64,000 nucleotides of DNA from an uncultured Ectothiorhodospiraceae bacterium (lineage in GTDB: Bacteria; Pseudomonadota; Gammaproteobacteria; XJ16; Halofilaceae). The DNA lies in NCBI GenBank assembly GCA_913055615.1, contig CAJXKK010000002.1:62001-126000 (forward strand). Direction: 5' to 3'. Shown here in pieces: positions 45,823-53,334 of the stretch (position 1 is the stretch's first letter; the number at the start of each line of letters is the position of its first letter). The position numbers were made by a program, and so were the translations under genes. The notes beneath the pieces were generated by a model, which had not been told where the DNA came from, made no database searches, and worked only from the letters and a program-made list of their open reading frames with translations.

Positions 45823-45842
45823 ATAAAACGCGTCCGTTTTAT
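45823..45842 (+). terminator. Hairpin downstream of the GT4 gene
   Basis: ATAAAACG (45823-45830) and CGTTTTAT (45835-45842) are perfect inverted repeats with a four-base loop. The stem is A/T-rich and lacks a following T run, so this is a weak terminator or an operator-like palindrome. Confidence 0.4.
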
Positions 45843-45860
45843 TCGTAATAGTATTTATTG

Positions 45861-45884
45861 AAAAAGCGTCTAATACGCTGTTTT
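45861..45884 (+). terminator. Terminator-like hairpin with flanking A and T tracts
   Basis: AGCGT (45865-45869) and ACGCT (45875-45879) pair around CTAAT. A5 precedes and GTTTT follows, so it could act in either direction. The stem is short. Confidence 0.4.
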
Positions 45885-46075
45885 GAAACGGTAAAAATAT
45901 TGAATTTTTCTCCGGTTACATCCGCACTGCCGGGCTGGCCCGCTGAATCCCGTTTCGGGTGGGACGCGGTGCGGGGATGTTTCACGAAAATCAAACCGCT
46001 GGCGTGGCAGACACCACCCGCTCGCGTTTATCCTCCGCCGGAGCCGCGCAGGTTTTCTGGAGGACCTGAATCCCT

Positions 46076-47143
46076 GTGAATCACACCTGTGGATGTCAGA
46101 GCAGCCGTCGCAGGATTGGACTCGTTTTCGGCCGGCTCGTGGATGAAAACCCGGAACTGGCGGATGCGATCGAACGCTTTGGCTGGGCATGGGACGGTGA
46201 TCTGGGGGCGGCCGTTGCCGACGTCGGCGACGGCACGCGCTTCAATGCCATGGCCGGGATTTTCGACCTCATAGCTGGTCTGCTCGGTGAACCCGCTGCC
46301 CATGACGTGCGGGCGGCCTGGCTGGAAGACAGTCCGCTGCAGCAGCAGATGGGAAAGCTGGTGCAGGCGGAACGGATGAGCGAATTCGTGCCGCGAAAGG
46401 ACAGTCCCGTGGCCCGGCTGCTTGAGGCGCGGGCACTGGAGACCTGGTTGCAGCCCGTGGTCGATGCCGCCTCGGAGGCCGTCGTCGGGCACGAGTGTCT
46501 CGCACGGGCGCACCACCCGGATGATGGCCGCTTGATCACGCCGGGAGACATGATCGGCTGGGCGCGTGCAGAGAACCTGCTGTTCATGTTCGACCGCTTC
46601 TGCCGCGAAACCCACATCAAACGGGCCGCCGCCACCGGGCTGGCCGCCGATCACATGTTCCTGATCAACTTCCTGCCAAGCGTGATCTATGAGCCGGAAT
46701 TCTGTTTGCGGACAACGGTAAACGCGATCGAGTGCACGGGATTACGTCCGGAACAGATCGTATTCGAGGTCGTTGAAACCGAGTCGGTCGAGGACCATGG
46801 CCACTTGCGCGCTATCCTGTCCTGTTATCGAAAAAATGGCTTCCGGGCAGCGCTGGATGATCTCGGCGCGGGTTATTCCGGGCTCTCGCTGATGGCGGAT
46901 CTTGAACCGGATCCGATCAAGATCGACCGCAGTGTCGTCGCGCGCGCCGACGAGTCGGAGGCCCATGCCCCGGTCTGCCGCGCGATCATCGAACTGGGCC
47001 GTTCTGAGGGGCGCCAGGTGCTCGCTGAAGGTGTCGAGACGCAATCGCAGCGTGGCTACATGCGCATGCTGGGTGTCGACATGATGCAGGGCTACTTCTT
47101 CGGGTGGCCGGCGCCGGAGCCCGCGATGGGAGCGATGGCTTAA
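46076..47143 (+). CDS. EAL-domain cyclic-di-GMP phosphodiesterase
   Basis: The 355-residue soluble protein has an uncharacterised N-terminal 110 residues (starting with CGCQSSRRR) and a C-terminal EAL domain. The metal and catalytic residues appear intact: E in GHECLARAHHP (ECL in place of EAL), N in LINFLPS, E in FEVVETESV, the DD pair in LDDLGAGYSGL, K in PIKIDRSVV, E in AEGVETQSQ and Q in MMQGYFFGWP. Hydrolysis of cyclic di-GMP is therefore plausible. No membrane segment is seen. The start is GTG with GGAGG about 12 bases upstream. Confidence 0.85.
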   Translation: MNHTCGCQSSRRRIGLVFGRLVDENPELADAIERFGWAWDGDLGAAVADVGDGTRFNAMAGIFDLIAGLLGEPAAHDVRAAWLEDSPLQQQMGKLVQAERMSEFVPRKDSPVARLLEARALETWLQPVVDAASEAVVGHECLARAHHPDDGRLITPGDMIGWARAENLLFMFDRFCRETHIKRAAATGLAADHMFLINFLPSVIYEPEFCLRTTVNAIECTGLRPEQIVFEVVETESVEDHGHLRAILSCYRKNGFRAALDDLGAGYSGLSLMADLEPDPIKIDRSVVARADESEAHAPVCRAIIELGRSEGRQVLAEGVETQSQRGYMRMLGVDMMQGYFFGWPAPEPAMGAMA

Positions 47144-47146
47144 CCC

Positions 47147-47362
47147 GTTGTTCGCGCCCCGACCGCGGCGCGGCGTATGGGTCTGCGGAGTACCGGGACC
47201 TGATCGCCTGGCTCGGGCACCCGGCCCGGGGCCGATCGCCAGGGCGCCGCGATCGAGGCCCTGCTGGCGCGCCCGCGGGCGGAGCGGGAGGCGGAGGCGG
47301 GCCCGGTGTTCAGTGGCGTCGCCGAGTGGACCGCCAGGGCCCTCGCGGTGAGTGCTCAGTAA
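47147..47362 (+). pseudogene. Frameshifted remnant of a protein-coding gene (C-terminal fragment)
   Basis: Two adjacent frames together read as a continuous protein tail: AYGSAEYRDLIAWLGHPARG in one frame, then ADRQGAAIEALLARPRAERE and PVFSGVAEWTARALAVSAQ in the next, ending at TAA 47360-47362. The switch falls in CCGGCCCGGGGCC at about 47221-47233. No start codon is evident, and I do not recognise the family. A sequencing error is possible. The stop overlaps the convergent outer-membrane protein gene. Confidence 0.45.
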
Positions 47363-48102
47363 CTGCGCTCGAACAGGAGGTGCAGCCCGCGGGCCGCGCC
47401 ACTGTCCGCGCGCAGATGGATGCGGCCGCCGTTGCCGGTGAGCAGGCCGATGCCGACGAATCCACCCGTAACCCGGTCTTCGCGGAAGCCGGTCGTCGAG
47501 CGCGTCGCACCGGTAACGCGCTCGTCGCCGTCCAGCCACTGTGCGCGCAGACCGGCCCGGAGTTCGACGCGCTCGCCCAAAGTGACTGCCGCGGCGGGGC
47601 GCAGGGTGGCGCTCCACCAGTCGAGATCGACCCTATCGTCGCCGCTGCTGTCATCGGCCTCGGCATAGGCCACGCGGCCGCCGAGTTCGAGACTCAGGCG
47701 CCGGGTGAGCGCCCAGCGCCCCAGGCCGTCGAAGCCGACGAAGTACCCGGACGGGTCGAGGCCGGCGGTGGCCGGGCGCCCGCTCTGGCTGATCCCCAGG
47801 CGACCGATGGATATCCCCAGGCGGACACCGGGTGCCGGCGACTCGAACAGCGAGATGCCGATACGGCCGATCTCGAGCCGGTCGCCGGCGCTGCCATCGT
47901 CGTAGCGCACGTCCAGATCCGTGCGTTCGACGTGCAGATCGATGCCGAGCCCCGGCTGCGGATCACCACCCACGGTGCCGCCGATGCGACCGCGCACGTA
48001 GACGTCGGCGGCGGCCAGCGTGCTGAAGACCAGCAGCAAGAGCGCGATACAGCCCAGGCGCCAGGGCGCCGGGCCGGTGCGGCCACCAGATATCGCGTTC
48101 AT
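47356..48102 (-). CDS. Predicted outer-membrane beta-barrel protein
   Basis: The 248-residue protein has a signal peptide (LGCIALLLLVFSTLAAADVYV). The mature part has about ten alternating amphipathic strands (such as RLEIGRIGISLFE, GVRLGISIGRLGI, WALTRRLSLELGGRVAYAE and RVELRAGLRAQWL) and ends LHLLFERSY, a typical barrel C-terminus with a final aromatic residue. It may belong to the YfaZ-like group. The start codon lies inside a 23-base duplication that creates a second upstream ATG. Confidence 0.8.
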   Translation of the reverse strand: MNAISGGRTGPAPWRLGCIALLLLVFSTLAAADVYVRGRIGGTVGGDPQPGLGIDLHVERTDLDVRYDDGSAGDRLEIGRIGISLFESPAPGVRLGISIGRLGISQSGRPATAGLDPSGYFVGFDGLGRWALTRRLSLELGGRVAYAEADDSSGDDRVDLDWWSATLRPAAAVTLGERVELRAGLRAQWLDGDERVTGATRSTTGFREDRVTGGFVGIGLLTGNGGRIHLRADSGAARGLHLLFERSY

Positions 48103-48134
48103 CCGTGCAGAGATCTAGCGTTCATCCGTGCAGA
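48095..48134. repeat. Tandem duplication of a 17-base sequence, 23-base period
   Basis: GCGTTCATCCGTGCAGA occurs at 48095-48111 and again at 48118-48134, separated by GATCTA. The first copy contains the start codon of the minus-strand outer-membrane protein gene. Confidence 0.95.
48099..48125 (-). CDS. Nine-codon upstream ORF before the outer-membrane protein gene
   Basis: The duplicated start region encodes MNARSLHG and a TGA that overlaps the ATG of the barrel gene (ATGA). Expression is unproven; it could couple or dampen translation, or be a neutral by-product of the duplication. Confidence 0.35.
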   Translation of the reverse strand: MNARSLHG

Positions 48135-48195
48135 ATAGGCGCTCCGGCGCGTATACTTCAATGGGCCCCAGGGTATCCGGAATCCGACGCCATCC

Positions 48196-48711
48196 ATGCA
48201 GTGCCCCTTCTGTCACCACGCCGAAACCCGCGTGATCGATTCGCGTCTCGCGAACGAGGGCGAACAGGTCCGTCGTCGGCGTGAATGCGCCGCCTGTGGC
48301 GAACGCTTCACGACGTATGAGAGTGCTGTCGATCTCGCGTTGCCGCGGATCGTCAAGCGCGATGGCTCACGCGAGACCTTCTCGGTCGATAAGCTCCGGG
48401 CCGGCGTGATGCGGGCGCTGGAGAAGCGCCCCGTTGAGACGGTCGCGATCGACGCGGCCGTGGAGCGGATCCGGCGACGCCTGCGGGCCAATGGCGAGCG
48501 TGAGATCGATTCGCGCCGGCTCGGCGACTGGGTGATGGCGGAACTGCGAGGGCTGGACCAGGTCGCCTACATCCGCTTCGCCTCGGTGTACCGGGAGTTC
48601 GAGGACGTGGCCGCCTTCCGCCAGGAGATAGAGCGCCTCGAGCGCGAGCCGGATCCGCGCGACGACACACGCCCGCAGCTCGGCCTGCCCGGCGTCGGCG
48701 AGGAAGGTTGA
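48196..48711 (+). CDS. nrdR: Transcriptional repressor NrdR
   Basis: NrdR represses ribonucleotide reductase genes in response to ATP/dATP. The 171-residue protein has the zinc ribbon [17 protein letters not shown] with [12 protein letters not shown], then the ATP-cone domain [20 protein letters not shown] and [17 protein letters not shown]. It is slightly longer than usual because of a charged C-terminal tail. It precedes ribD by four bases, the usual gammaproteobacterial order. No clear NrdR box is seen upstream. Confidence 0.97.
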   Translation: MQCPFCHHAETRVIDSRLANEGEQVRRRRECAACGERFTTYESAVDLALPRIVKRDGSRETFSVDKLRAGVMRALEKRPVETVAIDAAVERIRRRLRANGEREIDSRRLGDWVMAELRGLDQVAYIRFASVYREFEDVAAFRQEIERLEREPDPRDDTRPQLGLPGVGEEG

Positions 48712-48715
48712 GGCT

Positions 48716-49840
48716 ATGGCCAGTGGTACCGATTGCGCCTGGATGGCGTGGGCATTGCGGCTGGCTCAGCGTGGGCTCTATACCACTGATCCGAATCCGC
48801 GTGTCGGCTGCGTGGTCGTACGCGACGGCGAGGTGGTCGGCGAGGGCTTTCACGCGCGCGTGGGCGAGCCGCATGCTGAAGTGGCCGCGCTCGGGATGGC
48901 CGGCGAGGCGGCGGCCGGTGCGACCGTCTACGTAACGCTCGAGCCCTGCTGCCACCATGGCCGTACACCGCCGTGCACTGATGCATTGATCGATGCGGGG
49001 GTCGCACGCGTCGTCTATGCCCTGCGCGATCCGAATCCGTGGGTGTCAGGGGGCGGTGCCGGGCGTCTCGGGGAGGCCGGGATCGCGGTCGAACGGCTTG
49101 ATGCGTCCGCACCCGACGCACGGGCGCTGAATATCGGTTTCGTCAAACGCATGGCGACCGGGCGGCCGTGGATCCGCGTCAAGCTTGCGATGAGCCTCGA
49201 CGGCCGCACGGCGCTGGCCTCCGGCGAGAGCCGCTGGATTACCGGGGCCGACGCACGCACCGACGTGCACCGCTGGCGGGCGCGGGCCTCGTGCATCCTG
49301 ACCGGCCGCGGAACGGTCGCCTCCGATGATCCGTCGATGACGGTCCGTCTACCTGAACAAGAGGTGCCGGCCGCCGCGCGTCCACCCTGGGTCGCGATCG
49401 CCGACTCCGGTCTCGCGGTTGCGCCGACGGCGCGCCTGTTCGACCTGCATGAGCGCGTGGTGATCTTCACGCTGTCGACGGAAAACGACGCAGCGGCGGC
49501 CCTGCGCGCGCGCGGCGCCGAGATCGTCGCGCTGCCGGGCGACCGCGACGGTCACGGCATCGATCCGGCGTCCCTGTTCGCGGAACTGGGGCGGCGCGAG
49601 GTCAACGAGGTCCATGTCGAGGCCGGCCCGACGCTGTGCGGCCGCCTGCTGGAGACCGGCTATGTCGATGAACTCATCGTCTACATGGCCCCCCAGGTGC
49701 TCGGTGACGGTGCGCGCGGGCTCTTCTCGATGACCCCGCTGGCGTCGATGGCCGAACGTACCCGGCTGCATCTGCAGGAGGTCCGCCACGTCGGCGGCGA
49801 TCTGCGCCTGCGCGCATTGCCGCTGATCGACCGGGAGTAA
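48716..49840 (+). CDS. ribD: Bifunctional riboflavin deaminase/reductase RibD
   Basis: RibD performs the deaminase and reductase steps of riboflavin synthesis. The 374-residue protein has the N-terminal zinc deaminase (GEPHAEVAAL with HAE; TLEPCCHHGRTPPCTDALI with both Cys ligands) and the C-terminal reductase (RVKLAMSLDGRTALASGESR, GRGTVASDDPSMTVR). It is first of the rib genes, with four bases before the HslV-like gene. Confidence 0.96.
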   Translation: MASGTDCAWMAWALRLAQRGLYTTDPNPRVGCVVVRDGEVVGEGFHARVGEPHAEVAALGMAGEAAAGATVYVTLEPCCHHGRTPPCTDALIDAGVARVVYALRDPNPWVSGGGAGRLGEAGIAVERLDASAPDARALNIGFVKRMATGRPWIRVKLAMSLDGRTALASGESRWITGADARTDVHRWRARASCILTGRGTVASDDPSMTVRLPEQEVPAAARPPWVAIADSGLAVAPTARLFDLHERVVIFTLSTENDAAAALRARGAEIVALPGDRDGHGIDPASLFAELGRREVNEVHVEAGPTLCGRLLETGYVDELIVYMAPQVLGDGARGLFSMTPLASMAERTRLHLQEVRHVGGDLRLRALPLIDRE

Positions 49841-49844
49841 TCGC

Positions 49845-50441
49845 ATGTCCACCGTCGTCGCCGTTCGCCTTGGCTCCACGGCCTGTATCGCCGCGGATTC
49901 GCTGACCACGTTCGGCGAGCAGAAACAGACCGCCCGCTACGACCGCTTCAGCGACAAGTTGCAGACGGTCGAGGACGGCGCCATGGCGATCGTCGGCAGC
50001 GCCGCCCATTCGCTGGTGCTCGACAGCGTGCTGCGCGAGCGGCGCGTGCGGTTCGACCTGCGCGATCGCCTGGCGATTTTTGAATCCTTTCGGCGCCTGC
50101 ATTCGGAATTGAAGGAACACTACTTCCTTAATCCGAAGGAAGAGCACGGGGACGAGACCGATCCCTATGAATCCTCGCGCATCGACGCGCTGATGGTGGG
50201 CCCGGACGGCATCTTCGGCGTCTACGCCCTGCGCGAGGTCTACGAGTACGCGCGGTTCTGGGCGATCGGCTCGGGGGCCGAGTATGCGCTGGGCGCGATG
50301 CACGCCTGCTACGCCGGCGCGGAATCGGCCGAGGCCGTCGCCGAGGCGGGCGTCACCGCCGGCGCGGAGTTCGACGCGGGCAGCGGTATGCCGCTGACCC
50401 GGCGCAGCTTTGCGCTGCGCCATCCGCTGGTGGAGGAATAA
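49845..50441 (+). CDS. HslV/proteasome-like Ntn-hydrolase family protein
   Basis: This 198-residue protein aligns by eye with HslV and proteasome beta subunits. MSTVVAVRLGSTACIAADS matches the N-terminal strand pair, and FWAIGSGAEYALGAMHACYA matches the HslV AIGSGGPYAQAAARAL helix. After Met removal, Ser would occupy the nucleophile Thr1 position, Asp17 is conserved, and the Lys in SDKLQTV (about residue 37) may replace Lys33 after a four-residue insertion. No hslU, ClpX-like or other unfoldase gene is adjacent. It sits four bases after ribD and three before ribE, so it is co-translated with riboflavin genes. The function is unknown. Confidence 0.75.
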   Translation: MSTVVAVRLGSTACIAADSLTTFGEQKQTARYDRFSDKLQTVEDGAMAIVGSAAHSLVLDSVLRERRVRFDLRDRLAIFESFRRLHSELKEHYFLNPKEEHGDETDPYESSRIDALMVGPDGIFGVYALREVYEYARFWAIGSGAEYALGAMHACYAGAESAEAVAEAGVTAGAEFDAGSGMPLTRRSFALRHPLVEE

Positions 50442-50444
50442 ACC

Positions 50445-51119
50445 ATGTTTACGGGACTGATCGAGGCGGTGGGTCGGATCGCGCGGGTCGACGCGCACGG
50501 GCGCGACCGGCGCCTGCGTATCGAGCCGGGCGAGGAGCTCATGCGGGATCTGCAGCCCGGCGACAGCATCGCCGTCGCCGGGGCCTGTCTGACCGCGGTG
50601 GATCCGGACGCCACTGGCTTCCATGCCGATGTCTCCGCGGAGACGCTGGCGCACACCGGCCTGGGCGGCCGTGGGCTGGGGGACCGCGTGAATCTCGAAC
50701 GCGCGCTACTGCCGACGACCCGGCTCGGCGGTCATCTGGTCTCCGGTCACGTCGACGGGGTCGGCGAGATCGTCGGCCGCGGGGCGGACGGGCAGTCCTG
50801 GCGTTTCCGCATACGGGTGCCCGATTCACTCGCCCGCTACGTCGCCCCGAAAGGGTCCATCTGCGTCGATGGCATCAGCCTGACCGTCAACGAAGTCGAC
50901 GGGGCCGTGTTCGGGGTCAATATCGTCCCACACACGATGGCGATGACGACGCTGGCGGATACCGCCGAGGGTGACCGGGTCAACATCGAGGTCGACTTGA
51001 TCGCGCGGTATCTCGAACGGCTGCTGGCCGGCGGCGATGCTCCGCCCGGCGGGATTACGCGCGACACGCTCGCGCGGACGGGATTTGTCGATGACCCGGC
51101 GGGCGATGGAGGCCACTGA
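50445..51119 (+). CDS. ribE: Riboflavin synthase alpha subunit
   Basis: RibE dismutates two lumazines to riboflavin. The 224-residue protein shows two lumazine-binding repeats, the first starting [12 protein letters not shown] and the second with [26 protein letters not shown]-type ([12 protein letters not shown]) and [12 protein letters not shown] loops mark the paired active sites. The C-terminal tail beyond about residue 200 is short and variable. It is followed after 97 bases by ribBA; no FMN riboswitch was recognised in that gap. Confidence 0.96.
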   Translation: MFTGLIEAVGRIARVDAHGRDRRLRIEPGEELMRDLQPGDSIAVAGACLTAVDPDATGFHADVSAETLAHTGLGGRGLGDRVNLERALLPTTRLGGHLVSGHVDGVGEIVGRGADGQSWRFRIRVPDSLARYVAPKGSICVDGISLTVNEVDGAVFGVNIVPHTMAMTTLADTAEGDRVNIEVDLIARYLERLLAGGDAPPGGITRDTLARTGFVDDPAGDGGH

Positions 51120-51216
51120 GGTCATCATGGCCCGCCTACTGGCAACAACGCCGCCCGCGGTGTAACCTGCCGCGCTCGCGCGACCGCCGCTGGCGGCCCG
51201 ATCCGATGAGGGGAAC

Positions 51217-52329
51217 ATGCAGCTCGATCCGATCGAAGAGATCATCGAAGACATCCGCCGCGGGCGGATGGTCATCATCATGGATGACGAAGATCGCGAG
51301 AACGAGGGCGATCTCGTCATGGCCGCCGAGGCGGTCGGCCCGCAGGACATCAACTTCATGTCCATGCACGGGCGTGGCCTGATCTGCCTGACCCTCACCC
51401 GCGAACGCTGCCAGCAGCTGCGCCTGCCGCTGATGGTCAGCGATAACCAGGCGGCCCACCGGACCAATTTTACTGTCTCGATCGAGGCCGCCGAGGGCGT
51501 GAGTACCGGGATTTCCGCCGCCGATCGCGCGCGCACCGTCCAGGCTGCAGTCGCCGAGGAGGCGCGCCCCGAGGACCTGGTACAGCCCGGCCATATCTTC
51601 CCGCTCATGGCCCAGACCGGCGGTGTGGTCACCCGGGCCGGGCACACCGAGGCGGGGTGTGATCTCGCGCGCCTGGCGGGCCGGCAGCCGGCGGCGGTGA
51701 TCGTCGAGATCCTCAACGACGACGGCACCATGGCCCGGCGCCCCGATCTGGAGAAATTCGCGCAGCAGCACGGCATCAAGATCGGCACCATCGAGGATCT
51801 GATCCGCTATCGCATGCAGCACGAGAAGACGCTGGAGTGCGTCGCCGAGACCGAATTCCCGACGCAGTTCGGCGAGTTCCGCCTCTACGCCTACCAGGAC
51901 ACGATCGAGAACGGTCTCCACCTGGCGCTCGTGAAGGGCAGCATCTCACCGGACCGGCCGGTCAACGTGCGCGTGCATGTCGAGAACCTGCTCTGCGATA
52001 CGCTTGGCGCGAAGCACGGCTGCGGCTGGCCGCTGCACGATGCGATGCAGCGCGTCGGCGAGATGGAGGACGACGGTGTCGTCGTGATCCTGCGCAAGCC
52101 CGAGAGCGCGCGCGATCTCGTCCAGCGCATCCACCAGTATCAGATGTCGGGTGGGCAGCCGGAACAGGAGCGCCATCGGGAGGCGCCCGAGGATCTGCGC
52201 ACCTACGGCATCGGCGCGCAGATCCTTTCCGATCTCGGCGTGAGACGCATGCATCTGATGAGCGCGCCCAAGATATTCCACGGCATCGCCGGCTTCGGCC
52301 TCGAGATCGAGGATTACATCACACACTAA
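51217..52329 (+). CDS. ribBA: 3,4-dihydroxy-2-butanone-4-phosphate synthase fused to a degenerate GTP cyclohydrolase II domain
   Basis: The N-terminal 200 residues are RibB, which makes the four-carbon unit of riboflavin: [20 protein letters not shown], the acidic loop, [16 protein letters not shown] and [12 protein letters not shown]. The C-terminal about 165 residues resemble GTP cyclohydrolase II ([15 protein letters not shown]), but key features are missing. The zinc-ligand region reads [20 protein letters not shown] in place of the Cys-x10-Cys-x-Cys arrangement, and the catalytic REGRGIG-like loop is replaced by [12 protein letters not shown]. So RibB activity is expected and RibA activity probably lost. 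Confidence 0.92.
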   Translation: MQLDPIEEIIEDIRRGRMVIIMDDEDRENEGDLVMAAEAVGPQDINFMSMHGRGLICLTLTRERCQQLRLPLMVSDNQAAHRTNFTVSIEAAEGVSTGISAADRARTVQAAVAEEARPEDLVQPGHIFPLMAQTGGVVTRAGHTEAGCDLARLAGRQPAAVIVEILNDDGTMARRPDLEKFAQQHGIKIGTIEDLIRYRMQHEKTLECVAETEFPTQFGEFRLYAYQDTIENGLHLALVKGSISPDRPVNVRVHVENLLCDTLGAKHGCGWPLHDAMQRVGEMEDDGVVVILRKPESARDLVQRIHQYQMSGGQPEQERHREAPEDLRTYGIGAQILSDLGVRRMHLMSAPKIFHGIAGFGLEIEDYITH

Positions 52330-52331
52330 AT

Positions 52332-52352
52332 AAACGGTGTAAAATACTGTTT
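52332..52352. promoter_or_regulatory. Imperfect 21-base palindrome between ribBA and ribH
   Basis: AAACGGT (52332-52338) and ACTGTTT (52346-52352) are inverted with one mismatch around GTAAAAT, in an AT-rich 50-base gap. It could be an operator or a short mRNA hairpin. TAAAAT at 52340-52345 resembles a -10 box. No known regulator's consensus is matched. Confidence 0.35.
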
Positions 52353-52379
52353 CTCCAAACGATTACCGGAATCCCCCGA

Positions 52380-52850
52380 ATGACCGACCTCCGAACGATT
52401 GAAGGTGAACTGCAGCCTGAACAGGCGCGGATCGCGCTGGCCGTGACCCGGTTCAACGGGTTCATCACGGAGTCCCTGCTCAATGGCGCGGTCGATACGC
52501 TGCGCCGCAGCGGGATCGACGACGATGCCATGACCGTGGTGCGCGTCCCGGGCTGTTACGAACTGCCGCTCGTGGTCGACCGCCTCGCGGCCAGCGGCAG
52601 CTACGACGCCATCGTGGCGCTGGGCTGCGTGATCCGCGGCAGTACCGCGCATTTCGAGTACGTTGCGGGCGAGTGCAGCCGCGGTCTCGGTCAGGCCATG
52701 CAGCGCCACGGTATCCCGGTCGCCTTCGGGGTGCTGACCACCGATACCATCGAGCAGGCGCTGGAGCGCGCCGGTACCAAAGCGGGTAACAAGGGCGCCG
52801 ATGCCGCCGGCAGCGCGCTTGAGATGGTCAGCCTGATGCGGCAACTCTGA
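52380..52850 (+). CDS. ribH: 6,7-dimethyl-8-ribityllumazine synthase
   Basis: RibH condenses the butanone phosphate with the pyrimidine intermediate; the product feeds RibE. The 156-residue protein shows [55 protein letters not shown] and [20 protein letters not shown] with the conserved phosphate and His contacts. It is followed by nusB after five bases. Confidence 0.97.
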   Translation: MTDLRTIEGELQPEQARIALAVTRFNGFITESLLNGAVDTLRRSGIDDDAMTVVRVPGCYELPLVVDRLAASGSYDAIVALGCVIRGSTAHFEYVAGECSRGLGQAMQRHGIPVAFGVLTTDTIEQALERAGTKAGNKGADAAGSALEMVSLMRQL

Positions 52851-52855
52851 ATACG

Positions 52856-53305
52856 ATGAGCGGACCCCGACAGCGCGCCAGCGGTGCGCGGCGCCGTGCC
52901 CGCCGATTCCTCGTCCAGGCGCTGTATCAGTGGCAGATCTCCGCCGAAAATCCGGATGACGTGCTGGTCCAGTTCGTCGACGGGCGTAACCTCGGCAGCG
53001 CGGATATCGACTACTTCCGGGAATTGATGCGGGCGATCCCCGCGGATGTGGATGCGCTGGACGCACAGATCGCGCCACTGCTCGAGCGCTCCGTCGCCAT
53101 GATCGATCCGGTCGAACGCGGGATCGTGCGGCTCGCCTGTTACGAGTTGCGGGATCGCCACGAGGTCCCTGGCCGGGTCGTCATCGACGAAGCGGTGGAG
53201 TTGGCCAAGGCCTTCGGTGCGGACCAGAGCCATCGCTTCGTCAACGGAGTCGTCGATCGCCTGGCGCGGCGCCTGCGCCCGCGCGAGTTCGGGCGGACGG
53301 GCTGA
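52856..53305 (+). CDS. nusB: Transcription antitermination factor NusB
   Basis: NusB, with NusE, binds boxA RNA in rRNA antitermination complexes. The 149-residue all-helical protein has RRRARRFLVQALYQWQIS, LLERSVAMIDPVERGIVRLA, CYELRDRHEVPGRVVIDEAV and AKAFGADQSHRFVNGVVDRL. The ribH-nusB-thiL order is conserved in gammaproteobacteria. Confidence 0.96.
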   Translation: MSGPRQRASGARRRARRFLVQALYQWQISAENPDDVLVQFVDGRNLGSADIDYFRELMRAIPADVDALDAQIAPLLERSVAMIDPVERGIVRLACYELRDRHEVPGRVVIDEAVELAKAFGADQSHRFVNGVVDRLARRLRPREFGRTG

Positions 53306-53334
53306 CCGCCACGGTCGAGCGGGGCGCAACCGTC

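Larger units (their letters stand above)
45774..46075. other. 302-base AT-rich intergenic region
   Basis: This gap between the GT4 gene and the EAL gene has an A/T-rich stretch at about 45820-45915, unlike the surrounding high-GC DNA. It contains two inverted repeats (listed separately) and then TTGAATTTTTC around 45900. No credible ORF is present. Composition suggests a promoter/terminator zone or acquired DNA. Confidence 0.6.

Noticed and set aside
51120-51216. Possible FMN riboswitch before ribBA
   Set aside because: I looked for the RFN conserved blocks in this gap and upstream of nrdR/ribD and did not recognise them.
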